Assembly: GCF_000237925.1 (NCBI RefSeq)
Contig: NW_017386020.1
Coordinates: 1,116,001-1,180,000 of the forward strand
Reading direction: 5' to 3'
Length of the DNA: 64,000 nt
Source of the DNA: Schistosoma mansoni
Taxonomy: Eukaryota; Platyhelminthes; Trematoda; Strigeidida; Schistosomatidae
Numbering within the stretch: the first letter of the stretch is position 1; each line of letters starts with the position of its first letter. The notes below the pieces were generated by a model that did not search any database, had not been told where the DNA came from, and saw nothing but the letters and a program-made list of their open reading frames with translations. Shown here piece by piece: positions 39,601-48,979 of this stretch. Made by a program: the position numbers and the translations under genes.

Positions 39601-42600
39601 GTCTGCAGCCGAATTCGACTACCTTTCAGGGATATATAAAGTCGACCTAATTGTTGGTGATTCATCGATCAAGGCTCCAATCCTTTGGCACATGGTAAGT
39701 GCGCGTATTTGTTTGAATGTGCTACCCTTAATCGTTCATGTGTGTTTCATCTTTTTCACAACATAGTATCTTTTCAATATGAATTACAACTATCTACAAA
39801 AGTACTCATAATTCTGTTTGTGTATCCAGTTCGACTTAGACCTTCGATTCGTTGGTGAAGCCGGTGATGAAACTAAACGTCGTATCGCTCAGGCTACTGA
39901 TATTTCGCGTCAAGAATCATCTTCTCCAGCTGGTTCCAGACGTGCATTTACCCCAAATGCAATCATCGGATCTGGGCCGACAACTGCCAAGCCAGAAATT
40001 GATCACGTGTTTCGCGCTCCGGAAAAACGTGCACCTCCTTTCTTGGCTCTTACATTTACAATTCTTTGTCTACTTCCATTACTTGGATTAATTATAGCCG
40101 TGAGTTTTTGCTAATTCATTCACTTTTAATCATTTATATTTATTTCCAACTTTGCAATGTTAATCGATTCACAAATTGTATGTACAAACTCTACCTAACA
40201 AACTTATTTTACAAATAATCTTAAATACATAAATTGTATTTTTAAAGCATGCATTTGCTTTAAATTAGGTTTAGGCTTAGAACTGTAGAACCTGATGATA
40301 ATTCGTTGAGAAGAATAATCTTTGTTCATCTGTTTGTATTTTAATATTATGGGAATATATACGTGTGTCATATTTTTTGCAATACTTTTCATTATTATTG
40401 CTCTAAACATCCCTGAAAGCCTTCAAAATTGTTAGGGCATTTCAACTGTGATGTTGTTTCAAGTGCTATCATCGCTCCACAACTTTAGGATAATTTCCAG
40501 ACATGATTTTCCCCACTCCAATTATTGTTTTAGAAGCATATATTCTCAGTCAATTTCCCAGTTACAGTTCATTAGCAATCAACCTAGAAATTGAATCGAC
40601 GATGAAAGAAGACTCACTTTCAATTTTTTCATCAACACAATCAATCGACAGCTACCATAGCTTTGTATCATCTTTGTAGTCTTCACTCCTCTCACTGAAA
40701 TTTCTTAGTTCATTTAAAAAAAACTATCGTTTATTGAAGTATCTCATACGTCAAAGTAATTCCACTCAAACTCAGTGTTCTTCTATACATGAGAACTGAG
40801 TTGAATAAACTGCTTCCTTCGAAAAAGATACAACTGTAATGAATAAAGACTTGGTTGGGGGTAATTAATTCATTGTATAATCCAAAATCATCCACTGGAT
40901 TTGTAAAATATGAAAAAATATATATTGAATACACCATTTCCACAACTTACTTGGATTACTTCATACAAACTCCATCGTTCTTCCATTTCTATTGCTACTC
41001 CGACTGCTTTTGCTTTTTGTTCTCTTCTCATTTCCATCTTCTATCAGTAAAAACCCAACCTCTAATTACTGATACATACTACTTATATCTGTCCGTATAA
41101 GTCACACAACCAGATGTCACACATCTTGTAGTGAGTGGTATGGACAATTTGTACAATTTTATAGTCACATATATAGTATTCAAATGCCGACTTACCTTAT
41201 TCACAACAATGTAACTAAGTTTCAGGTTCTTTTATTCACCCTTAATTTACTCTTAATTATGAGCTGGTCTCAATAACTGTGTTGCTCTGCTTATCCCCTA
41301 GTAGATGAGTGATACGTTCAGATTTGTGATGAAAAGAACATAAGTTAAGTTCTCTAACCTCTAATCACACGCCTAATTCCATAAATATTTGTGAAATCAG
41401 TAATATACACGTAACAGATATTTCAGCCAAAAGAAAAATTGATTCGTATCTATTTGTGTTTTCAAGTGTTGACTAAACAGTTTTCTCTTGTTTTTTTAAT
41501 TCCTTTTCAGTGGTCAGTTATTGGCTTCAATATCTCCAACTTCAAATTTTCTATCTCCAATATTATTTTCCACGCCGGTCTAATATGTAAGTTACTTACT
41601 TTTGATATTATTTATTAATATCATTAATTTATTCTAGACAGTTAGTGAACCTATGGAATCTTCATTGTCAGTGCTGTATTACAACGTAATTATTTTCTTA
41701 AACCTGTTACCCGTCTTGAGGCATAGGCTGCCAACTAGGGATCTCCAAGCAAATTTTTCCTGGGCTCTACTTTCCAATTGTTCCCAAGTGCTATTCCGTG
41801 GTCTTGGTGTCTTCCAGTTCGTGGCTCCATATGCTTTTTGATCTGCTTCTTTCTGATTTAACTTGAGGATTTCAAGTTGGGACGTGCCTTTTGATGCATT
41901 TTAATGCTTTTTAAAAGTTTCCTTAGTGTGTCCTATTCACCTTCACTGTCTTCCTAATCTCCCCTTCAACTGAAAGTTGGCTTGTTCTCTGCCAGAATAG
42001 GTTATCGCTTACAGTCTGATCAATGAATTAGCAGTATATTTTATTTTCTTACTCAACATTAATTGATGTAACTCCTTTATATGTCAATTTATCCTAGCCC
42101 GTTGAAGTGTTATTAAAAAATCCACTTGAGAAGAGAAGTGATAACATGAATCGATTTCAAGTTTCTTCTCTTCATTTCTTAATTCTTGTTTAAAATTATA
42201 CAGGGTTAACCTATTTGGTTGGTGTTAATATTCAATGAATCAAAGTAGACTCCCTTACCTGGCTCAGAATCTATCATAGTAACTCAGATGTATCCACTTC
42301 TTATCATCCTCTTAGTCTTCAATTTTAGTATTCCTGCATGCGTACCTTCACACTCTGTCTTTTCGATCTATTTTGCAACTGATCTTGTTGATTTGATTTC
42401 GTGATGTTCATGTGGTAAAGCAACTTAGGTCAATACACAATTTGTACCTGGCTTTGCGTTAATTATGACTAGCTGGCACTCTGTTATCAATTGTACATTA
42501 CAGTCTAAGTTTGTAAATTAGCAGTAGTTACTTCTGTGTATAGATTTCACCTCACTGGACAAATGTCAACCAAATTATATTGAATACGATGCACCATGTA

Positions 42601-42868
42601 CAATGTTCAATCAATTTTATATTAATTGCTTTCACTATAAACACATACATGTAACTAATATCATGTATATTTCTTTTTATCTTTTACAGCCATTTGTTAT
42701 CTCTACTTCGTCTACTGGTGCCGTCTAGATATGTTCACAACTCTAAAATATTTGAGTATATTAGGTTTGCCAACATTTTTAGCTGGTCATAGAGTTCTTC
42801 GAGCACAAGTCATTGCTAAACAACAACAAACTGTCAGTAGTACACAACCGTTAAATGTAAAAAAGTGA
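27209..42868 (+). CDS. RPN2: Ribophorin II (oligosaccharyltransferase subunit 2), 14 exons, 721 aa
   Basis: RPN2/Swp1 is a non-catalytic subunit of the ER oligosaccharyltransferase, which transfers the dolichol-linked glycan to Asn-X-Ser/Thr in nascent proteins. Exons at 27209-27532, 28709-28817, 28859-28922, 29610-29733, 31500-31589, 32560-32673, 34856-35106, 37199-37331, 38122-38213, 39110-39344, 39590-39694, 39830-40099, 41511-41586 and 42690-42868 join in frame with GT-AG borders throughout. Family blocks are clear: HQVFIQLTHQKTQQA, GIYKVDLIVGD, APILWHM, RAPEKRAPP and the C-terminus LKYLSILGLPTFLAGHR, close to human RPN2. An N-terminal signal peptide and three C-terminal membrane segments (about residues 615-637, 652-671, 679-695) fit the family. 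Human RPN2 is about 631 aa, so this one is some 90 longer. ATG at 27209 is chosen because it begins the signal peptide; the frame is open upstream but has no earlier ATG in view. Confidence 0.95.
28709..28817 (+). CDS. RPN2: RPN2 exon 2
   Basis: Acceptor TTCCCTTAG|GTACCA. Codes VPSSEVEKLSKQLLTEDISI and onwards to LNIK. Ends in phase 1 before a 41-nt intron. Confidence 0.9.
28859..28922 (+). CDS. RPN2: RPN2 exon 3
   Basis: A 64-nt exon (about residues 145-166) after intron 2 (28818-28858, 41 nt). The donor is ATGAC|GTAAGT, phase 2. Confidence 0.88.
29610..29733 (+). CDS. RPN2: RPN2 exon 4
   Basis: Acceptor TTTTTAG|GTTAAG. Codes LSFVLQILSQLRLTKS to SDNRLF. The donor is TTT|GTAAGT, phase 0. 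Confidence 0.9.
29860..30185 (+). repeat. Possible dispersed repeat in RPN2 intron 4
   Basis: A G+C-richer block within an A+T-rich intron, starting CAGCCTTGAATCAACTCTGA. It resembles interspersed schistosome sequence, but there is no second copy in this window, so the call is tentative. Confidence 0.3.
31500..31589 (+). CDS. RPN2: RPN2 exon 5
   Basis: Codes YEKGLYTTSFVAKSIVDFLT and onwards to PKSVE. It aligns with the human block FEEGLETTALFVAATYKLM. Confidence 0.92.
32052..32250. repeat. Imperfect inverted repeat (hairpin, MITE-like) in RPN2 intron 5
   Basis: 32052-32130 and 32174-32250 are inverted copies of about 78 bases. The outer ends TATATGTAACAAATTATATT and (reverse strand) TATATGCAACAAATTATGTT agree closely, and the inner ends share GGCAAAGTTAT / GCCCGGTAACATTAT-type sequence. 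The spacer is about 43 bases. No coding capacity. This is a typical foldback or MITE remnant. Confidence 0.6.
32560..32673 (+). CDS. RPN2: RPN2 exon 6
   Basis: 38 whole codons, NKLVKLFNYLYTRR to LTDSPLL. The donor is CTG|GTAAGT. It joins directly to exon 7, giving SPLLLPVVIE, which matches the spacing of human RPN2. Confidence 0.9.
33615..33648. repeat. (TA)17 microsatellite
   Basis: 34 bases of pure TA directly beside the RTE 3' tail at 33655-34033. RTE elements often end in short tandem repeats, so it may be the element's own tail. Confidence 0.9.
33655..34033 (-). mobile_element. RTE-like LINE 3' UTR copy in RPN2 intron 6
   Basis: Reverse-strand match to window positions 1-180, including GTATGAACCTATTGTTTTTC, ACCATGGGACTGCA and AAACCACCTGCTTCAATTCG. 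It extends the family upstream to a segment reading GAGTGAGGG... that is not present in the first copy. Its tail meets the TA tract. Confidence 0.6.
34069..34548 (-). repeat. LTR-like segment, minus strand, RPN2 intron 6
   Basis: On the minus strand it begins TGTTGGGGATGTCAAATCCC, holds a TATA-like GCTGTATAAATG near 34330 and a less A+T-rich 3' part ending near a GAAGTTGGGGAGAGTCCGCT stretch. This resembles a solo LTR of a schistosome gypsy-type element. Neither target duplication nor a second LTR was found. The open frame over 34573-34328 on that strand is most likely incidental. Confidence 0.45.
34856..35106 (+). CDS. RPN2: RPN2 exon 7
   Basis: Acceptor TTTTATTAG|TTACCT. Codes LPVVIESSV through FKQDDKK. 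It is richer in charged residues and longer than the human counterpart. The donor is AAAAA|GTAAAT, phase 2. Confidence 0.9.
36090..36185 (+). repeat. tRNA-like SINE remnant, RPN2 intron 7
   Basis: AGCAATGGCTTAGTTGTTAA (A-box-like) and, about 45 bases on, GGATATTCAAATCCC (B-box-like) have the spacing of a tRNA-derived SINE head. No hammerhead part follows. Confidence 0.35.
37199..37331 (+). CDS. RPN2: RPN2 exon 8
   Basis: Codes NALQLTLNLDTKTTAGYYEL and on to GIASVQ, with the family's GYY-hydrophobic pattern (human SSGYYDFLVEV). Donor CAG|GTATTG, phase 0. Confidence 0.9.
37885..38010 (-). repeat. tRNA-like SINE remnant, RPN2 intron 8
   Basis: On the minus strand, GGTTGCTTAGTGGTTAAAGC is followed by a B-box-like GTTTGAATCCCGC at a spacing typical of tRNA-derived SINE heads. 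The hammerhead half is not recognisable. Confidence 0.4.
38122..38213 (+). CDS. RPN2: RPN2 exon 9
   Basis: The acceptor at ...CTAAAG|ATTCCC was preferred over the nearer TTACAG (38143) because only it keeps the frame: IPLYMITEAKVAQATVTIMN. That block aligns with human VELRVKISTEVGITNV. Ends in phase 2. Confidence 0.85.
39110..39344 (+). CDS. RPN2: RPN2 exon 10
   Basis: Acceptor TTTTTTCAG|TTTAAC. Codes LTPEKTYKAS through HQVFIQLTHQKTQQAITY to SYKLLL. The donor is CTC|GTTAGT, phase 0. The frame stays open for 36 codons past this donor. Confidence 0.92.
39590..39694 (+). CDS. RPN2: RPN2 exon 11
   Basis: 35 whole codons, DPDMSAAEFDYLSGIYKVDL to APILWHM, equal in spacing to human RPN2. Donor ATG|GTAAGT. 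Confidence 0.93.
39830..40099 (+). CDS. RPN2: RPN2 exon 12
   Basis: 90 codons. A linker longer than in human (SRQESSSPAGSRRAF) is followed by EIDHVFRAPEKRAPP and the first membrane segment LTFTILCLLPLLGLIIA. Donor GCC|GTGAGT. Confidence 0.92.
41511..41586 (+). CDS. RPN2: RPN2 exon 13
   Basis: Codes WSVIGFNISNFKFSISNIIF then HAGLI, matching human WIRIGANVSNFTF...IIFHLGH. Ends in phase 1. Confidence 0.92.
41685..41870. repeat. Dispersed repeat shared with 56720-56830
   Basis: AACCTGTTACCCGTCTTGAG and GCATAGGCTGCCAACTAGG here correspond to GCCTGTTACCCCTCGTCGAG and GCATAGGCCTCTCACCAGC at 56735. The parent family is not certain; it may be an untranslated part of an RTE LINE. Confidence 0.45.
42690..42868 (+). 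CDS. RPN2: RPN2 exon 14 (terminal)
   Basis: Codes CYLYFVYW, DMFTTLKYLSILGLPTFLAG and a 27-residue cytosolic tail that ends in NVKK and the stop TGA (42866-42868). The dilysine K-K end resembles an ER-retention signal, although KKXX spacing is not met. Confidence 0.95.
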
Positions 42869-43682
42869 ATTGCATACAATTGGGAAACCTATTTTAATTT
42901 AATAGTAATTACTGTTTTTCACTTTCTGTTTTGTTTTGTTTACAATTAGTCTTTATTATTTTTATTATTGAATAATAATGTGAAGAGCTCTGTAATCATA
43001 TGTGTGTGTACATTTAAAAAAAAACTGTGTTCATTTTGTCTAATATTCCCCATCGCTTTACAATTCCATTAAGACGTGTTGTATGTTTTTTTTGTTTATT
43101 AAAAGAAATGAATTTGTCTGGATGTTTATTTATTTACTTCTTTAAACTGTACTCGTTCCATTCGATATATATATACTTTCACGTCATCTTTTATTACGAC
43201 CTAGGATTCCTACACACTTCACTCCATTCGACCAAACTTGAAAAGTGAAACGTAAATGTATTTCAAAGCAAACAGCAAATTAATTATAATTTTAAAAAAT
43301 CCCGGTGTACATATATAATAGAAACAGGAATTTTCTAGAGTCCTCACTTGCTAGCGCTGATTGACTGAAAAACGTACCAATCAACTTGCCCCAACATGAA
43401 CTTGTCTAAAATATGTTTTAACCAAGTCTCCGCCCTTCTAATACAGATCTTTTAAACTGTTGTTATTTGTTAAATAGTGGTAGTATGCTGCAAGTGAAAA
43501 TTCTTACCATGGTCATTAGCTTTTTCTTATTCTCATCATAAACCTTCTCTCCTTCTCTTTCAAATTATTAAGTTCCGTCTTAGCCTATAAATTGTACGAA
43601 ATCAATGAAACCTTTTTCTTTTGCACTGAAATGCGAAATGCTTCAAGATGAAGGATCTTGCACTCACAATTGATCGTTAACC
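42869..43682 (+). other. RPN2 3' flank, probable 3' UTR in its first part
   Basis: T-rich sequence after the stop. No perfect AATAAA was found close by; weak variants (GAATAATAAT at about 42968) could serve. No further gene is seen. Confidence 0.35.
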
Positions 43683-43985
43683 GTTAGAAATAGTCAAAAA
43701 ATCCATATATCTGGGTAGTATTGTGGATACTGGTGGTGGTGTAAAAGGAGAGGGTTATCACCATTTGGGTCCCATCATGATATTACCCTGGCTGCAAAAG
43801 ATTAGGTGTATAATGTGTTGATGAGCGCAATCTTGCTCTGTACTTACTAAACCCGTCCTCTCTAGGTTGAGAATATGAGATCGTTATTGCCTCTAAAGAG
43901 TCGCTGATATACAATGGCGTCACAATGTTACCGTAGCCAAATCAGAAACCGCTAAATATCTTTCATTAGCAAGGGATGAGAATAG
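43683..43985 (+). mobile_element. RTE/SR2-like LINE fragment
   Basis: Frames read IVKKSIYLGSIVDTGGGV (family YLGSIVD block) and, after a shift, TLAAKD-VYNVLMSAILLCTY and later a degenerate RRIA-type region. These are the C-terminal blocks of RTE ORF2. Frameshifts and stops are frequent; no ends are recognised. Confidence 0.6.
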
Positions 43986-45410
43986 TTCCTGAGGGACAGA
44001 TATGTATTTGTAAATTAGTGAACTCAGTTTAGCCTCACTCTTCGTCCTTTCTCTCGAGTACAAGTGTTTGTGTATAAAATTGATGTGCATCAGATCAACT
44101 CTCAGACAGCGCGCTCCAAAACAGTTACTAATTACGAGGTTTCACCGTGCGTTTCCATGGGGGTACATTCCCTGTTCAATAATTATTTGAAGAGTCAAAA
44201 ATTTATTTCTGCAGAATTAGCTTGTATATAATAAAAATTGGTTCATGATAATTTTATAGTCTTGTTTACTAGGTACTTTCTTGACGTAATAATTGTTACT
44301 ACAGCTCTTACTATTCACATAGCAGTTTGTCAACTAGTAAATGTCTTACCCAATTTCATGTCAAAAATAACCTTTGTTGTGGTCTAATTGTTTTAAACGT
44401 GCGAGTTATGAATCCAAAATATACCAAGGACTTGACTGACTGTTCCAGTGTTACAAGTGAATGTTTTTCATGGAGCTATCAATAGTGGCAAATATACTAT
44501 CTGAGTTGAACTACATTCGATTGTCCCCAACTAGTGTTTTGTTCACTACAATATTATAGTCAACTATTTTGTAGATCAATGATACTATTATGACTTGCGT
44601 GATCTGTTCCGTGAGAAAAATTGGTATAACCGCCTCAATCTTTCTGGTATTTTGTCGAGTCGATAACTATTAACTTATTTATGATCTAGTCATTTTAAAA
44701 ATTATATGTAAATGTTCGGAAGCTACTCATGTTATGAGCTCTGATCTGGTTGGAGAACTATTACAAATCCAGGGATCGCTGGACGCGTGTTCTGTCAGAG
44801 TTGAGGACTTATTAATCCGGCACATCCGCGCACCCTAGAACTCAGGGTAAGGGGCAATCTTTCGACTACTAAGTTGGCATCAATGAGATTATATTCTTAA
44901 CTGCAGTCAATTAATGATGTTGCGTCGACATTATCCACCGGGATCTATGATAGTTTTCTCAATACTCTCATGGTTGGAATCTACCAGACAAGGCATCTCA
45001 CTTTAGTTTCTCCAGGTTTACATCAATTTGATTTTAAAACCAGTCTTTCATCCAACTTATCTTCAAGTTGAACATATCCACAAATCTATAGTAATTTTTA
45101 GAGATCGTTGAGACCAGTAATTTATCTGGGAATATGTGCTTCTTGTGCGTAATTTGAAAACCTTAAGATTTTATGTATTTCACGAACCTGTGCGTTAAGT
45201 TTAGTGAATTTAGTTAGGCTGACTCAAACTGCAACTGTCGACTATTTAATCAATAAAGTTAAATTGAATGCCTTTTAATTTGTTGAACTTTAAACATCCT
45301 CTTTATAGTGACTATTTGGGAAACTGCTTATTCCGAATGCAGCTACGTTTGATTTCTTTTTTGTTTTTCTTCACACTACTGATAAGTAGGTAAAACAATA
45401 ACATATCGTT
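43986..45410. other. Intergenic DNA, no gene recognised
   Basis: Nothing clear. A G+C-richer block at 44750-44890 contains TCCAGGGATCGCTGGACGCG and might be an eroded SINE on the minus strand. Confidence 0.4.
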
Positions 45411-45415
45411 CTTGT

Positions 45416-45645
45416 AAGCAGAGATGGATAGTGGCTGGCAGTGGAATCCAGGACGCGCGTTTCGTCCTATTTGGGACTCGTCAGCTGGATGTACCTGCAT
45501 CTCAGAGTTGATGTTCACTCTGGGACTCGAACCCAGTACCTTTCGCTCCATCTCTGCTTACCATGCTTGTGAATTAAGGCTATATCGAGGCAATACGCAC
45601 AGTATGCACATATGCCAATTAGAGACTGACCAGTTGCAGTCCTAA
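45416..45645 (-). mobile_element. Smalpha-type SINE with tRNA-like promoter and hammerhead
   Basis: On the minus strand a head with the B box GGTTCGAGTCCC (about 45540-45529) is followed by a hammerhead domain (45498-45439) and the 3' end CCATCTCTGCTTACAAG. This is the known plan of the schistosome Smalpha retroposons: Pol III promoter, ribozyme, short tail. It is the best-preserved SINE in the window. The head end is uncertain by some tens of bases. Smalpha elements are mobilised by LINE machinery, and several RTE copies are present here. Confidence 0.85.
45439..45498 (-). ncRNA. Hammerhead ribozyme, type I, Smalpha family
   Basis: On the minus strand the catalytic boxes are complete: CTGACGAG (CUGANGA with N7 = C), stem II GTCC/GGAC closed by a CAAATA loop, GAAAC, a very short stem III (ACGC/GCGT) and the GUC cleavage triplet followed by CTGGATTCCACTGC. 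Stem I pairs TCCAG with CTGGA. The outer GGTACA and TTCCACTG segments correspond to the loops that make the tertiary contact in the schistosome ribozyme. Self-cleavage would fall after GUC, between 45452 and 45451. The sequence differs from the well-studied Schistosoma mansoni form at the free N7 position. Confidence 0.88.
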
Positions 45646-46099
45646 CAAATCGATGGGAAGATTCAAACAAACAATACTGAATGAATATATCGCTCTTGTG
45701 TTCCGGTAGTTTTTGGTTATTGTTTGTAATTGCAAGACTAATTTTTATCCAGAATGGTAATAAAAATCGTTTAAATAGTTGAGTATAGCTTAATAAACGC
45801 ATCAAAAGTATAAAAATAGTTATCAGACTAACTACTGAAGATCTGACTGTCAATAGTCGAGACTAATTTGACATAAAACTAGGCGACAGACTAAAGCACA
45901 ATACTAGACTGAATTTATATTACGAATAAAACCTGAACTGATAATTCGGCGAGACAATAATTTATGGATGAGTCAATCAAAAGTGTTTGAGCGATTTCAA
46001 GGTCTCGGCACTTATTTCAGTACTTAATGCTTACGTACGACCTGTTTGCAACAGATTTTAGGGAAATTATAGTTGAGCGGCTACAACAAATGGGATTAC

Positions 46100-46889
46100 T
46101 AAGAAGTTTCTTTATTTTAACTGCAGTAATCAAATGACTCCTGGACCTTGTGCAGACTATCGTGATGTTGTATTTGGATGTAATATGCGTTGGAGGGAAA
46201 TGTCTGCTAAAACGGGAACTTTTTTCGCTCGATTCCGATTGAGACTAAGATAAATGATGATAATTGTTGCAAAGCACCTGTAACATTTGCATATGTTGCT
46301 GAAGCTTCGACAGTTCACTGGTATGAATATTGCACAAATATATGTGCAATGATAAGCTTACATGAGTCATTTGGAGGAGTCAGGAGAATCGTAGAAGTAG
46401 ACGAGACGATTGTTAAGAAATGGAAATTCAACAGAGGACGAAGTGTTAAAGAAGACCAGGTAAGTATCACTTCCATAAATATACTTTACGGATCCCTGGA
46501 ATATACGATAGATCATCACAAAAAGGACGCTTCCAACCGACAAGCCTTGACTATAATACCAGTTATACGAGAGTATGTGTAGCTGGGAACCACAATACAC
46601 ACGAGTGAATGAAAAACGTACCGATGCTTATATAGACTTGTTTATGTGCATCGTGACGTTCACTAGCTGAGTTTTGTGAAACCCCGTAGGAGTGCACACA
46701 AATAATATAGAATAAATGTGGTCGAGGCTAAAAGAGTTTTTGAGATCTTTTCATGGCTCCAGAGGTCGACTATTATGTATTCACATGGATGAGTTCCTGT
46801 ATGGTATGTATTACGATTTCAGAACTGCAGAGCCTCTTTCTCACCTTTCAAAGTTTTTAAACTATGTTAAAGAAATGTATCCACTCTAA
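46100..46889 (+). pseudogene. Merlin (IS1016-like) DNA transposon transposase, degenerate
   Basis: Frames read MRWREMSAKTGTFFARFRL (46190-46250, N-terminal block), then after a shift VAEASTVHWYEYC and VRRIVEVDETIVKKWKFNRG (46290-46440; VDE holds the first catalytic Asp), then TIIPVIREYV. The last part, in another frame, reads HTNNIE (third catalytic acidic residue), MWSRLKEFLRSFHGS and HMDEFLYGMYYDFRTAEPLS, and ends VKEMYPL with a stop at 46887. A stop codon follows NNIE directly, frames shift at least twice, and the block expected to hold the second Asp (near TIHTSE) seems altered. It is therefore an inactive copy. Merlin elements are known from schistosomes. Terminal inverted repeats were not found. 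Confidence 0.85.
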
Positions 46890-48310
46890 TTTTTTGGTTT
46901 GTATAATATATTTTCACTCTATACCTACTGTTTTGTGATTAGCTGAAACTTCTTAAGATTCGTTCAAAGGTTGTCCATAAATTATAGTCTCACCGCATTC
47001 AGTCTTAAACTACTTACACAAGTACCGACTATTAACTAAAAGCATAAAAAATCTAAGAAGTTGCAATGACGAACCAGTGAGTGAGTTGAAAATCTATGGC
47101 AACCAGAGTTGTTTACCTATAATACTAAAGATCGTAAGTAAATAGTTTGATTAATTGGTGAAGATTAGATAAATTTGTAGATGGTATTCACCACGAGTTG
47201 ACTTCAGTCAGAGTGCCACTAAAAACCAGAGTACTGGACACCTGTTTCGCTCCAGTATAGGATTTCTTTGAAGTTTGGATTCAGAACTCCTAGATGTCTG
47301 AACAGTGAGTTGGAATCTAGTGAATCGCATCACGAACTCTGATCGACTTGCGATGTAGGGCAACAGTCTTCCAAGGCTATCAGTGGTGATAATTTTACTT
47401 CTAGCACAGCTTCGTTCCCTTAGTCCTGACTGTTGAGTAGTTCCGTACGAGTATGAAACAACTATCCATTTCTTTCTGGTTTCCAGTTTTATTTCAGTCG
47501 ATGTTGATCTATAATTTAAATCACCTACAAACTAAACAGATCTCTATTAAACCCTCCCAACAATTACTCTGAAAATCCAGCTATTCAGTGGGAGAATATG
47601 TATTCATATGAAAGAATATGGAACAAGATATTACTCAAATACTGAGTTAACATTAAATGATTGGTATGTACAATTCCAGGGAAACAATCAACAGATTCCA
47701 TCCGAGGAAGGACTTCAAACTCTTAGACACTATGACTAATCACTAGAAAATTGAGGAATTTTCGTACTAGTAAACTACCAGTTATTGTCTGTATCTAGAT
47801 TTTTCGGGGCTGTTCTGTTTGTAAGCAGATTTGACATTCTCCAGTAATATACGTCCAATACTTCTTAAGCTTTTTTCCTATTCCTACCAGTATAAAGGAT
47901 AATTATACTTTAGAATATGAATGCGTTATTTATTATTTGATGGCGTATTGCTCATTATCGAGTTACGAGATCCTATAAGCAACCGATTTCCTCTAAACAG
48001 TTTACAGAGTAAGTATATTAAGACTCCAAGAGGAACTGGTAATGTTTCGAATAGCAATAAATTACAGTAAAATATTGCTAATTAATCAACAAACCAACTC
48101 ATGAAAATAAATGGACCTCATATTTTAAACAAATGAAGTTGACGACGTTTTGCTACTTAGTGGTAAATAAGTAGGCTGTACACAAACAAAAAATTCCAGA
48201 TGCTTATTTTATGCAAATTAGTTTATCAGCAATGGTCTGATCAAATTCAAAACCAATCAACTGAAGTCTTGAATATCAACAACAGTAAATTACAAATCTT
48301 TACTAGTGCT
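46890..48310. other. Intergenic DNA, no gene recognised
   Basis: No supported feature. Probably includes the 3' end of the Merlin copy, whose terminal repeat I could not place. Confidence 0.4.
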
Positions 48311-48319
48311 TTCATCCAA

Positions 48320-48485
48320 GTAGCTATCTGGACTCAGTAACTCAGTGGACAACGTGTTGGGCGTTTGAAGTGAAACATACTGAGAACACCAACACTGCGA
48401 TACAAGTGAATCCGACTAAAGATGAGTCAAATAGGAATAAACATGTATTCTAGATTCCACTGCTGACCACATACCGAATATTACT
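48320..48485 (+). mobile_element. Degenerate Smalpha-type SINE with broken hammerhead
   Basis: A-box-like AGTAACTCAGTGGACAACGT at about 48337 is followed at 48419 by AAGATGAGTCAAATAGGAAT, AAACATGTATTCTAGATTCC and ACTGCTGACCAC. These align in order with the hammerhead and 3' part of the 45416-45645 element, but the GAAAC box (here ATAAAC), stem II and the GUC site are altered. No cleavage is expected. Confidence 0.65.
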
Positions 48486-48979
48486 AAAATTAAGGGTATA
48501 TTTAAGTAGGATTGTTGCCCCACAATGGATGCTGAGGGCCCAAAAACCGCTTCAACGATAAGCGGCGTTATTAGCATCGATGGCATACTCTACAAAATTT
48601 CCTAACAGACAACTTTCAGTGCCCTCGACTTAAATATCATTTAAACAAACAGTGCTAGCCATATTTTTATTGTGCAGTAACAAATTACTTTGAACTATTG
48701 AGGTTTTATTTAGGGTACTTGGGTTGAAATATGTAAATCCGATGGTTTTGCACTCAAATATATTTTGTGTCAGCCGAATATGAAATAGAACATGACCGAA
48801 TAAGATTAGAGGATATATTCAAACTTTTAAAAATCTTGATGTTCCAATAAACTCCGCTCTGGATTCTACAATCATTTTCAGAATATATTATTTTTATTAT
48901 TGTTTAAAGATCCCCATCATAATAAAAGACCAATATATGAACCAAGAGTATTCTTTTCGATAAATTCTCTCCAGATTGA

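Noticed and set aside
44750-44900. Another hammerhead on the minus strand
   Set aside because: The segment shares a few words with the Smalpha element (TCCAGGGATCG, GGACGCG), but neither the CUGANGA nor the GAAAC box can be placed.
45312-45645. Short open frames over the SINE on both strands
   Set aside because: They overlap the hammerhead and tRNA-like parts and are shadows of a non-coding element.
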